Shown: positions 7,428-15,828, counted from the first letter of the stretch. The stretch: DNA of 19,922 nt from Coemansia sp. RSA 922 (GCA_027577415.1 JANBQS010000364.1:1-19922); one strand, 5' to 3'. Made by a program: numbers and translations. Notes: a model not told the origin generated them from the letters alone.

Positions 7428-8085
7428 CCAGACTCCGCCTAGAAATAGTGTACCTTTAAGGTATAGATACCAATCCAATGGTTCTGGCTACAGCCAAATG
7501 TATATCCTTTTTCATGACACTTTGCTACGCCTTCTCTTCACCATTTAGTTTTATTATGTCAATATACGTTATCCAAGTGCTTCTATTCACAGAGGGCGTC
7601 AACACTCACCAGCGGTAACAGCACACCAGTGCTACTTGTGCTTACTCTCTCTTGGTATGAATTGTAGCAGGGTGTGTCGTAAAAAAAGAGCTAGATGCTG
7701 CAAAACAAAGCATGCGGCAAAAGCAGGGTTTTTAGAATGCAAGGCTTTCTTTCTGCTTTTTCACTTTTAAGCCAGCCAATGCTTTGCCCAACGTCTTTAA
7801 AGCTTTCAATTTGAAAGCTGTCTTTTTTGACATGCAAGCTTTCTTTGACAGAGAGGTTTGGTTGAAAGGATTGAATGGGTTCTTTTTAAGTGCGCTTTAG
7901 AGTTGCTACACGAAGGAAGAATTGTAGGCAGTCGTGTCCCAAGACATTTACAACACGCTTCTCTTGTTCGAAAATTACATTTGCCTTTTTTATATATATT
8001 TTATTTACTAGCTATTACATTTGCCACATATAACTTACAGTCGCCAGACTAGCTCTTTTTTGACAATTATCTATATACTTTAGAC
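7428..8085 (+). promoter_or_regulatory. Gap between E and F, upstream region of F
   Basis: No gene seen. A 64-codon frame at 7858-8052 has only a TTG start and no features. A stretch at about 7690-7855 is crowded with GCTTT/AAAGC words and includes a 19-bp palindrome at 7801-7819. TATATATATT at 7991-8000 lies about 90 bp before the gene F ATG and is a reasonable TATA box. Confidence 0.45.
7801..7819. repeat. 19-bp perfect palindrome upstream of gene F
   Basis: AGCTTTCAA (7801-7809), one central T, then TTGAAAGCT (7811-7819): a perfect 9-bp inverted repeat about 270 bp before the gene F start. A third half-site, AGCTTTC, follows at 7837-7843. A dyad plus a spaced half-site fits a dimeric DNA-binding protein; no factor can be named from the sequence. 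Confidence 0.5.
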
Positions 8086-8748
8086 ATGGCCAGTGCGGTG
8101 CAGTGGGGAATTCACGTTTACGGACTTGCGGTATCAATGTACATAGCAGCCATACTAGTATTTGCGATTGAGAGAGCGCCAGTAGCAAAAGGCGTGGTGG
8201 CCGCAATGAGTGGCGTGCAAATGTTTATACGAGGTATGTCGATTGCAACTCTGGCACTCAACATGCTCGCGTTGCTATACCCCGGGGTGAGCGACAAAGA
8301 GACTCAAATAACTATTGCTGCAACGAGGTTTTTAGTGGTTGCATTATGTATGACGGTTGCAATGATGGATCCAGTGGTCTATGCTACCCTCATCGACAAG
8401 GGCAGTGGCATGCTAAGCTACCCAAGTATCTATGGCATGTTTGGAGCTACGTGGCTTTATGGCGTGATGACTGCTATTGGACTGGCATGTATCAGCGTCA
8501 AAGATAGCGCAATAGGTGACTATATTGGTGCTGGGGGAGCCAAGCCCAGTGGTGATAGCACATCTAACGAAGAGAGCAATATTGAGTCTGAGGGGGGAAA
8601 TAATGAGGAGAAAAAGGTTGATGACACTAATGTTGGTGAGACTAAAGCTGAGGAGCAAACGAAAAAGACTGAGGTTGTGACAACGGAAAAGAAAAACGGC
8701 AAAGTAACTACAACCACAGTTACAACCACAACTACAATCGTAGACTGA
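8086..8748 (+). CDS. Four-pass membrane protein F with acidic/Thr-rich tail
   Basis: A 220-residue intronless protein, start ATG at 8086. Membrane segments lie at about 7-28, 46-65, 80-96 and 114-138. Arg49 opens TM2 (FIRG, compare VIRG in gene A), Tyr65-Pro66 precedes TM3, and Asp95-Pro96 closes TM3 (MMDPVV). Thr80-Arg81 sits 14 residues before the Asp, as in gene E. The last 80 residues form a hydrophilic tail: Ser/Asn/Glu-rich, then Lys/Glu-rich (about 165-205), then a Thr run (KVTTTTVTTTTTIVD). The tail is unique in this cluster and looks like a disordered cytoplasmic extension; the terminal Thr/Val strand may self-associate. An AATAAA lies 63 bp past the stop (8811-8816). Function unknown. 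Confidence 0.85.
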   Translation: MASAVQWGIHVYGLAVSMYIAAILVFAIERAPVAKGVVAAMSGVQMFIRGMSIATLALNMLALLYPGVSDKETQITIAATRFLVVALCMTVAMMDPVVYATLIDKGSGMLSYPSIYGMFGATWLYGVMTAIGLACISVKDSAIGDYIGAGGAKPSGDSTSNEESNIESEGGNNEEKKVDDTNVGETKAEEQTKKTEVVTTEKKNGKVTTTTVTTTTTIVD

Positions 8749-8919
8749 AGGTCTCTAGATATTTTCAGGGCGATTCGAGCCCAGAGTCATCGTTATAAGA
8801 TTTAGTGTTAAATAAATAATGTAGAAAATAGGAAGTGCTTAATGAGACCTCAGTTGGACCGCCAAAGCGCGGTCCTTTAAATAACAAAGAGGGTGGCGTA
8901 GTAGCGCCAGACGTAAACA

Positions 8920-9274
8920 TTAGCGATTGACACGACCCCGAATAGGCACATGGTTGAGCACCATTGATGCAGACCAATTGCCGTAGACTATGACCAGTCT
9001 TTGGAATGGCTTAGAATTCAGGCTAACAACTCCAACCCAAAGCTTGATAGGATCCATATGTGCAATAAACTCAGGCTCATACTTGAGAAAGTGAGAATAG
9101 AGAGGATAGAGTTGTCGATGTGCATGTGCAAGGGGATGAACAAGGTGCGTATCGGACAACACGGGAATACCTTGGCCCTCTGAGGCCCATGCTGGACATC
9201 GCTCTGGTGCTGGTGATGGCCCTAGAGACCCCACCTATTGCTGAATGCCTGCCTACGTCTACGCCTACGATCAT
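8920..9274 (-). pseudogene. Possible decayed coding stretch, unidentified
   Basis: Two overlapping minus-strand frames, 9077-9274 and 8920-9234, together cover this block and each has protein-like stretches (MIVGVDVGRHSAIGGVSRAI in the first; LYPLYSHFLKYEPEFIAHMD in the second). A frameshifted remnant of one gene would look like this. I recognise no family, and chance open frames are possible. It has no membrane segments, so it is not another cluster member. Confidence 0.2.
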
Positions 9275-9301
9275 TATTTCACTATTTTTTTAAGCAGAGC
9301 T

Positions 9302-9321
9302 TCACTAAATATTTGTAGTGA
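9302..9321. repeat. Small hairpin, TCACTA/TAGTGA arms
   Basis: TCACTA (9302-9307), an 8-base loop, then TAGTGA (9316-9321), between the convergent genes F and PP1. A further CACTA follows at 9335. It could lie in the 3' region of the PP1 transcript. No function can be assigned. Confidence 0.3.
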
Positions 9322-9502
9322 GATCAATAGTTTTCACTAGATCGCCATTTAGCGAAACTAAGGTAGGAATTGAGTTCCCCCAATATACTATTAAAAAAAG
9401 GGTAGAAAGTGAGAGGATGGAGAAAAAAAAAGGAGAAGTAAACCTCCCAGACAAACAGGTAGTGCAGTATACGGTTAGCTAGACACTAATGCTAAACGGA
9501 GA

Positions 9503-10713
9503 TTAACGACGTCGACCGCCCTTGGCCTTCTTCTCAGCAGGCTTTAGGATCTGGAATGAGCACATAAGGGTATCGTCAACAGACATCATAGCACCAGCAT
9601 TGTCAAACTCGCCGCAGTAGTTGGGGGCAGAGAACAAAGTAACCAGTTTGCGCTTGGCAAAGAACTCGTAGCCATCCTCGACGACCTGGTGAGCGCGGCA
9701 GACCAAGTCCAAGTCGTGCTTTTGCAAAAACTTGTAAACAATGTCGGGACCAAAGGTGAAAGAAACACCGCGGTCGTTTTCGCTCCATCCCTGGATATCC
9801 TTATCAGGGTCAGACCACAGCAGATCGCACAGCAGGCCAGTATCGGGGACGTCGGTAGGGCGCATGATGCGCTTAATCTGCTCCATGCTAATAAGGTCAG
9901 GAGAGAGGCCACCATGCATGGAGAAGATCTTTTCGTCGATGATGGCAGCTATCGGCAGGCAATTGAAGCAATCGGTAAAGGTCTTCCACAGCTTGATGTT
10001 GTACCGCCGCTTGCACTCGTCGTAAAAGCCATAGATCCGATTGATGCAGGCAGACTCGTGGTTGCCACGCAGAATGAAAAAGTTTTCTGGGTACTTGATC
10101 TTGTACGCCAGCAGCAAGCTGATGGTCTCCAGCGACTGCTTACCGCGGTCAACGTAGTCGCCCAAGAACAGATAGTTGGCCTCGGGAGGGAAGCCGCCAT
10201 ACTCAAACAAACGCAGCAAATCGTAGTACTGTCCGTGGATGTCGCCGCAGATTTTGATAGGCGCTTCGAGCTCAAGCAGCACCGGCTGGTTGATAAAAAT
10301 CTCGCGCGCAGTTACGCACAGCCAGTGGATTTCAGCCTCCTGGAGCTGCACCTCCTTTCCGGGCCGCGAGCCGCGCACTATAGTGAACAAGTGCATACGG
10401 GTAAAAACAAAGAGCGTTAGTGCGCGCGTAAATAATAAGCATAGTAGTAGTAGAGGTAGGCCGCAAGGGCTAGCGAGCCCAACTGAATAATAAACAAAGA
10501 GTTGACGACATGCATAGCCATTGTTGTGTGGAGGATAAGGACGTCGTAGCGCTCGGACTCTGATACTGTAGTTCATGGAAGCCAGAATTCGCATAAATGA
10601 ATTTGGATTCGGCTATTTAGAGCGGCACAATGCACCGACATTTGGTCTCTCAGTGACGTACCTTCCAAGAGACGCTGGATAATAGAGTCGACATTCACGC
10701 TGTCATCGGCCAT
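9503..10713 (-). CDS. GLC7: Ser/Thr protein phosphatase PP1 catalytic subunit, one intron
   Basis: A metal-dependent phosphatase that removes phosphate from Ser/Thr in cell-cycle, glycogen and chromosome-segregation substrates through many regulatory partners. Exon 1 (10662-10713) encodes [17 protein letters not shown] plus one base; exon 2 (9503-10377) resumes at [10 protein letters not shown]. The joined product is 308 residues, normal for PP1. The longer unspliced reading upstream of exon 2 has no PP1-like sequence. Metal and catalytic motifs are complete: GDIHG (62-66), GDYVDRG (about 90-96), RGNHE (ending at 125), MHGG (His172), CRAHQ (His247) and [11 protein letters not shown] with the microcystin-reactive Cys at 272. 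Oddities: GNHE is followed by SAC rather than the usual CAS, and MHGG is preceded by Ser rather than Cys. The tail ([11 protein letters not shown]) is short and basic, like yeast Glc7, without the animal TPPR site. Confidence 0.95.
10378..10661 (-). other. Intron of the PP1 gene
   Basis: On the minus strand the donor reads GTACGT (10661 downward) and the acceptor CTATAG (ending at 10378), with a branch-site-like CACTAAC about 40 bases before the acceptor (10416-10422). Removing these 284 bases restores Glu-Val-Arg-Gly across the junction in phase 1, which matches the conserved LLEVRG of PP1. Confidence 0.9.
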
Positions 10714-11861
10714 TTCTGCAAACTAGAGAATAAAAATAAGCGGGTCGAGGCTGGGCACGTGTAAAGGAAAGGACAATCTGAATGGATTGAGGTCTGCGTT
10801 GTGCCTAGGACGAAAAAAAATGGTGGAAAAAATAACACGACAGAAACAACAATAACGGCAGCGTCAAGCGAAAAGAACGGTGGGCGGATTTAGATTCGCT
10901 TAGGAAATGTAAATAGAGTAAGAGTATTTTAAGCACACACAGGAGAAGCAAGAGCGCGCGCGGCGCCAGCTTTCCCTCGCCAGTGTCGCCGGTTGCTAGT
11001 CAGTTCGCCCGGCGGGCGGAGGGCGACTCGCAGCTTTTTTTTTTTCTTTCCGCGTGGCGGCTCGCCCTACTTTACAAAAAATTTTCGCTCCGTGCAGGCC
11101 ACTTTGGCTTTTCCTCGCCCACCTCCCTCTCTGCGTCTGCATCTCGCACTGCAGTGTGGCCTAACTGACATGTCATCCCGTCCTGACTGGCCCCGCCTTG
11201 GAGCAGCATCGGCGGACTCTGCCCAGTCCTTCCTCTAAAAGCTTGCGCGGTGTCCCGAGTTGCCAGCCTTGGGCAAAAAAGGAAGAAAAAAAAGACAGAA
11301 AAACTACGCGTGCATATCAGCCACGCCCTGATTTTCTTCGCGTGCACCAGTTTCTGACGATCAGCCGATTTGATCACTGCTCACGTGGAGAATGCGGTTT
11401 TTGCCTGGTCATACGAGCGAAAAAAGTGGTGGTGCAGGAATACTTTCTTTTCTTGTCCTCCTTTTTCTCCTCATAATTCGTAGCCTCATCTCAGCCTTTC
11501 CTTCATACCCTGCTTCTTTCCTTTGCTCAATAGCAGCATATGCTTCACTTATTCTTACGCCTTTGAACAAAGCCGAACGAACGACTCACACTTCTTTCTC
11601 TTTTTGGCCTTTTTTTTTCTTTCTCTGCTATCTGAGTGGACACTTTCTCTCTCTCTTCACACTCGTACGCGTTTGCCAGCCAGGCGCTTATTTTCTTTTT
11701 TTATTACTTTATTATTTTGGTTCTGGCTAGCCACTTTAAGCATACAACGACTGCAGCTACGTTGACAGGCTCTCACTGCTAATCCACACATTTCCGCTGG
11801 CCCGGGCACTCCATTCATTCCACTTCTTTATTAGCTCTTGTCTAGCCCACCCACTCTGCGC
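10714..11861. promoter_or_regulatory. Shared divergent upstream region of PP1 and VTS1
   Basis: 1,148 bp between divergent starts. No gene is supported: plus-strand frames at 10983-11765 and the minus-strand frame at 11072-11377 are low-complexity. On the VTS1 strand the sequence from about 11030 on is strongly pyrimidine-rich, with a T run near 11035 and CT-rich blocks at 11440-11520 and 11590-11720, typical of fungal promoter/leader sequence. A CTAAT at 11779-11783 followed by TTTATTAG (11826-11833) could be the end of a 5' UTR intron, but I could not place a donor. Confidence 0.5.
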
Positions 11862-13658
11862 ATGATGTCCTCGGTAAATAACTTGTCGGCGCGCTCGTCA
11901 TCGGCCAGCAACAACAGCAGCAACAGTAGCAATAGCGTGGCTGCCGCGGCACAGGCGTTGCCGACTCAGGACGCTATCCATCGCCACCATCACTTTAATC
12001 CAGGACCACCAAGAGCACCGTTTGCTGCAAAGTCGGCGCGGCCAGCGTCGGAGATATTCTTTGCCAATGCACAGCATCCGCTGCCTGAGGCGCGGCATGT
12101 GGACCGCTGGTTCGAAAGCCTCACGCAGTTTGAGGACATGCTCGAGGAAATGGCCAAGGTCAGTCTAGACCCCGTGTTTAAGGATGAGCTCAACGCTATT
12201 GACGAGTGGTTCTCTGTGCTGTCAGAGGCTGAGAGGACTGCGTCACTCTACTCGCTGATGCAGCACTGCTCCGATTTGCAGGTCCGCTTCTTTATCACCA
12301 TTTTGCAGCAGTTCCTAAAAAGGGACCAGGACCCATCGGCGCTTGACGCCGACTCTGGTGCAGCCACCAATGCTGCTGTTGTTGACCACCGCCACTCCAT
12401 TGCAGCACAGGGCGCCCCAACCAACTCCGGCTACTCTAGGCACATTCAAGCTCCGGGTCCTGCGCGCATGAGTTACGACAGCACTGCGTCTCTGGCGTCG
12501 GGGTCGTCGGGTACTGGCTCCCTCCAGCAGCAGCAACGCGGCGGTGGCTGGGGCGTTGGGGATGGCTTGTTGGCATCAGTCGCTGGGGTTGATGCACGGC
12601 GACCTGCTGCTCCCTTTACAGAGCGGCCAAAGAGCTCGAACCACGAGGCTGACGTTAACCCCGACTGGCGCGGCAATCGTGTCGGCAGCGCGGTGGCAAG
12701 CCCAACTGCCGAACACTTTGCTATCCACCACCACCAGCAGCAGGCAATTGGCGGCGGTAGCGCCTTGAGGAGGCAGAGTGGAAATGTGCTTGGGCAGCAT
12801 CAGACGCCGCGGGCTAGCGTCGATATGGAGCCTAAGGACTTCCGCTGGTCATCTTTGACTGACAGTCTTGAGCCGTTTGGAAACATTGGGCCTGACCCCA
12901 ACGCCTCGGCGCTTACGCATATTCTGGAAACAAACATGAACCGCACTAGTGGGATTGCCGCCCGCCGGTCTGTCAGCAGCCGGCTGAGCATTGCAGTCAA
13001 ATCGCCGCGCGAGACAATGCAGACTCAGCAGCAGCAGCAGTTTGCGGCGACACTTGCGCAGATGACCTTGTCTTCGTCATCGCCATTGGGGACGTCGTCA
13101 GGCTACGCTCACCATCATCATCAGGAGCCGCAGCAGCAGTATCTCCACAACCCTCAGCTTAAACCCACTTCGTTCCAGCCTCGCGCTCCCTACCAGCAGC
13201 CAGGGTCAGTGGTGGGCAGCATTGGGTCGCCGTTGTATAACGGAGTGCGGGCTATGCAGCAGCCAGTTGCGCCACAGCAGATGCCGTTGATGGGGCATGC
13301 GTCGCCAACGCCTGGACGCGGGACGTTCTTGCGGCCGTCGGCAGGGACTGCGGGGTCTACAGCGGGCAGTAACTTTTCTGTGCCATCATCGCCTGCTAGT
13401 ATGAAGCCCCAGGAGCCAGTGGATCTGTCTCTGGTGCGTGATATCCCTGCGTGGCTGCGTAGCTTGCGCTTGCACAAATACACAGAGTGCTTTGCTGACA
13501 TGGACTGGACTGACGTAGTTGGACTATCTGATGAGGATCTCCAGGCAAAGGGCGTGATAGCGCTGGGCGCTCGTCGCAAGATGTTAAAGGTGTTTGAGGC
13601 AGTTCAAGATATTTTGGAGCGTGATGGAGATTTGGACAAGGTTGGTATTGCTCTTTAA
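11862..13658 (+). CDS. VTS1: Vts1/Smaug-type SAM-domain RNA-binding protein
   Basis: 598 residues, intronless. I chose the ATG at 11862; the frame extends eight codons further only from a TTG. Family knowledge: Vts1/Smaug SAM domains bind stem-loop hairpins in mRNAs and recruit deadenylation for decay and translational silencing in the cytoplasm. The C-terminal SAM domain (about 520-592) is clear: IPAWLRSLRLHKYTECF, then LSDEDLQAKGV and ALGARRKMLK, the latter matching the basic RNA-contact surface of the family. An N-terminal conserved helical region (about 62-157, HVDRWFESLTQFEDML to FITILQQFLK) matches the Vts1-type N-terminal module. The roughly 350 residues between are low-complexity, with Gln, His, Ser and Pro runs, as in fungal Vts1, whose Gln-rich regions can aggregate. 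It shares its upstream region with PP1 and converges on the 2H gene. Confidence 0.9.
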   Translation: MMSSVNNLSARSSSASNNSSNSSNSVAAAAQALPTQDAIHRHHHFNPGPPRAPFAAKSARPASEIFFANAQHPLPEARHVDRWFESLTQFEDMLEEMAKVSLDPVFKDELNAIDEWFSVLSEAERTASLYSLMQHCSDLQVRFFITILQQFLKRDQDPSALDADSGAATNAAVVDHRHSIAAQGAPTNSGYSRHIQAPGPARMSYDSTASLASGSSGTGSLQQQQRGGGWGVGDGLLASVAGVDARRPAAPFTERPKSSNHEADVNPDWRGNRVGSAVASPTAEHFAIHHHQQQAIGGGSALRRQSGNVLGQHQTPRASVDMEPKDFRWSSLTDSLEPFGNIGPDPNASALTHILETNMNRTSGIAARRSVSSRLSIAVKSPRETMQTQQQQQFAATLAQMTLSSSSPLGTSSGYAHHHHQEPQQQYLHNPQLKPTSFQPRAPYQQPGSVVGSIGSPLYNGVRAMQQPVAPQQMPLMGHASPTPGRGTFLRPSAGTAGSTAGSNFSVPSSPASMKPQEPVDLSLVRDIPAWLRSLRLHKYTECFADMDWTDVVGLSDEDLQAKGVIALGARRKMLKVFEAVQDILERDGDLDKVGIAL

Positions 13659-13759
13659 AAAATTTTTACTACTTTATCAAATTTATATATATTTATTGGT
13701 CATTATTGTTACATGTGAAAAAAAGAAATACCAAAAAAAAAAAATATGCCAGATGATAA
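13659..13759. terminator. Short convergent 3' region between VTS1 and the 2H gene
   Basis: Only 101 bp separates the two stop codons. The sequence is nearly all A/T, with ATTTATATATATTTATTGG near 13680 and an A run near 13733-13743, so both transcripts probably end in or past this stretch and may overlap at their 3' ends. Confidence 0.5.
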
Positions 13760-14581
13760 TTACAAGTGCCAACGAGCGATTTGGTTGAATCGATGTGGTA
13801 TGTGGAGAGCAGATGACTCGAAAGCCAGCTCATAAAAAGCGATATCCCATTTATTCTCCACCTGGTTATCCAGGAGCGGAGCTAGCAGCGACTGAGCCAA
13901 TTCGTGAATATCGACAGCCGCATTATCCTCGATCCTATTATCAGTCTGCACGTGTTTGTTGTAGTAGGCGAGACTGATATGTGCAATCTTTTTGGGTCTG
14001 ATACGAGCCTGCGGGACGAGTTTCTGTACGGTATTCACAATATCTCTAAACACCGCCGGAGTGTTAAACTTGGCCTCGATTTTATGCGTACCTTCATGCG
14101 GATAGTCCCTAGCAGTATTCACACCCAGCAGAACGGGCATCTCTGTCGCCAGGTCTCTTATGAGCGAGTCCAAATGCGCACTGATTCTTGTCACTAGCTC
14201 CGATCCATGCGCTAGATCGATAAACCCCGTCATTGAGCTATGTGGATGGTACATGTGCGCCTCAGTGTGCCCGAAACGAAGAGCGGAGGCCGCAAAGAAC
14301 CGCTCGATTGCTGTATACAGTGGCGATGTGCGGCGTGGCTCCAGGTATATTATGCATTTTCGTGGTGTCGGCCGGTAAGCGAGCTGTTTAGTTAACCAAT
14401 GGCAGGCTGATTCTGTTGAATCCTCGGACTCCTTTGCATGTGTCGTTTGCGATAGTCTGTCAAACGGCATGGTAAACGCGTTGGCCGTCCGTAATGCAGA
14501 TACATAATGAGTCACAGCAAATCCAGTCTCGTCGTAGGCTTGTGCCCCTACTGTGGCAGATGCATCGGGCGCTGATAACAT
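13760..14581 (-). CDS. 2H phosphoesterase superfamily protein
   Basis: 273 residues, start ATG at 14579-14581. The two hallmark motifs of the 2H superfamily (2'-5' RNA ligase/cyclic phosphodiesterase-like fold) are present: HSSM at 114-117 within HPHSSMTGF, and HISL at 201-204 within AHISLAYYN, 87 residues apart as expected for the two half-domains. Such enzymes cleave or form 2',3'-cyclic or 2'-5' phosphodiester bonds in RNA or nucleotides; the substrate here is unknown. The first 70 residues are less conserved-looking. It has no signal peptide or membrane segment, so a cytosolic or nuclear location is likely. An unusual TTTTTTTATATA sits only about 10-20 bases before the ATG, so the true 5' end, or an upstream exon, is uncertain. 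Confidence 0.75.
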   Translation of the reverse strand: MLSAPDASATVGAQAYDETGFAVTHYVSALRTANAFTMPFDRLSQTTHAKESEDSTESACHWLTKQLAYRPTPRKCIIYLEPRRTSPLYTAIERFFAASALRFGHTEAHMYHPHSSMTGFIDLAHGSELVTRISAHLDSLIRDLATEMPVLLGVNTARDYPHEGTHKIEAKFNTPAVFRDIVNTVQKLVPQARIRPKKIAHISLAYYNKHVQTDNRIEDNAAVDIHELAQSLLAPLLDNQVENKWDIAFYELAFESSALHIPHRFNQIARWHL

Positions 14582-15828
14582 GTTCCAGGTATATAAAAAA
14601 ATAGTGGGCTCAGGATACTAAAAAAAGGAGGGGTGAATAAAATGGAATAGAAAATAAAAAGATGGAAGGAGAAAGAAAGAAAGAAAAAAATGTGGCAACT
14701 AGTCTTTGACAAGTGGCGAAAATGTGACAGGGGCAAAACACCCCCTCGTGCACTTTTTTAGCGAGAAAGAAGGTCAGGTGTTAAAAGGACATAGAAACTG
14801 GAAGGCGAGTAATGCTCTCAAAAAAACACTGGGTAAGCCAAGAAAAAAGATGGACCTGTGTATCCGATTGTGACTGCTAGACAACAACAATTGAAACAAA
14901 AATAACGTGCTTTTAATAGTAGATGAGTCAAGAGAAGCGAATGTTGCTGGAAGTTTTATATAAAAAGGTGGGGGGGGATAAAAAAAGTGGAGAACAGATA
15001 GACCCTTTTAAATATTTCCAAGGAAGGAAGGAAAAACACCAGGCCATTGCGCAAAAAACATCCTTTTCAGGGGGGGGGAGTCCAGCCTCAACCAATACGA
15101 GTGAAGCCGGAGGGGAGATTCTTTCTATTTTTGGGCAGGTTCACGCCACTTGCCCTTTGAATTTCCACTGGGGAGAGATGATGTGCCAAACCTCCGCATG
15201 TGATAGATAGGAACATCAGTTTGTGCCTGACTCGGAGGCAATGAGAAGGGGAGGGGGGGTGATCCTATCGCATTATTTTTTCCACGAGCTTTCCCACGAC
15301 AAAATAATGCAAACGAGACATTCATTATCGCGTGTGCCATCATCCAAGCATAGAGGCAGATCAGAAACTGCGTGATGCAGGATACAAAAACGAAAAGAAA
15401 AAAAAAGAAGGGGGTAAAAGGGCCATGCATATGCAGGCGGATCGGAGGAAATTGACAAAGAGGAGAAAGGGCATCATTATTTCATCTCGGCTGACATCAC
15501 TGCCTTCACATGGACAACTTGTCATTCAGACTACGTCTCCTGATACACAAACAACAATGAAATAGGAATGGCTTGTCTTTCTACTCACCTGGCCCCAGGA
15601 GGCGAAAGGGGTGAGGGCCTGTGCATGTCACAAGAATATGAATCCTCGTGGCGACCTCAGCTACAAACAAAGATTTTCGTTTTGTTTCGAGGAACTACAT
15701 CACACGAAATTTGCATGAATCAAAGGCACATGTCTGCGCATTATCAGACAACACAAAACAAAATATTGGTATAGGTAAAAAAAATTAAAGGAAAATATAA
15801 AAAATTAAACAAATTCTTTGAGCGCTCT
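14582..15828. other. 1.2 kb gap between the 2H gene and kinesin
   Basis: I see no convincing gene. On the plus strand it is purine-rich with long homopolymers: A runs near 14690, 14980 and 15395, and G runs at about 14970-14977, 15070-15078 and 15250-15258. Read on the minus strand this is a pyrimidine-rich upstream region for the 2H gene. Frames at 14923-15210 (plus) and 15125-15430 (minus) run through these homopolymers and look spurious. The last part is the AT-rich 3' flank of kinesin. Confidence 0.5.

Larger units (their letters stand above)
8749..9502. other. Gap between convergent genes F and PP1
   Basis: Contains the 3' flank of F (AATAAA at 8811-8816), a stretch of less AT-rich sequence at about 8920-9270 that may be a decayed coding region, a small hairpin at 9302-9321, and A-rich sequence before the PP1 stop. 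This is also where composition shifts from the AT-rich membrane-gene cluster to the housekeeping block. Confidence 0.5.

Noticed and set aside
7960..8000. GTTCGAAAATTAC considered as a tRNA T-arm
   Set aside because: No matching acceptor, D or anticodon arms lie at the right spacing on either strand.
9077..9274. Possible Argonaute PIWI fragment, suggested by MIVGVDV
   Set aside because: PIWI domains have a similar hydrophobic-Gly-x-Asp-Val start, but the following His-Pro and the later catalytic residues are absent and the frame closes soon after. The match is too short to support.
9689..10420. 243-codon plus-strand frame opposite PP1
   Set aside because: Antisense shadow of the highly constrained PP1 coding sequence; it has no recognisable domain and no promoter of its own.
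11838..11861. Eight extra codons at the VTS1 N-terminus
   Set aside because: They would require a TTG start. The ATG at 11862 is the first ATG in frame and is directly followed by another ATG.
14923..15210. 95-codon plus-strand frame starting MSQEKRMLLEVLYKK
   Set aside because: The start looks protein-like, but the frame crosses A and G homopolymers, ends in unlikely sequence and has no domain. More likely upstream DNA of the 2H gene.
15069..15258. G runs considered as a G-quadruplex
   Set aside because: The runs at about 14970, 15070 and 15250 are too far apart, and no single site has four G tracts with short loops.
15125..15430. 101-codon minus-strand frame with a hydrophobic start, resembling another membrane gene
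   Set aside because: Only one hydrophobic stretch, made by a run of Phe codons from a purine-rich tract. It lacks the four segments and the Arg/Pro/Asp-Pro positions of the cluster.
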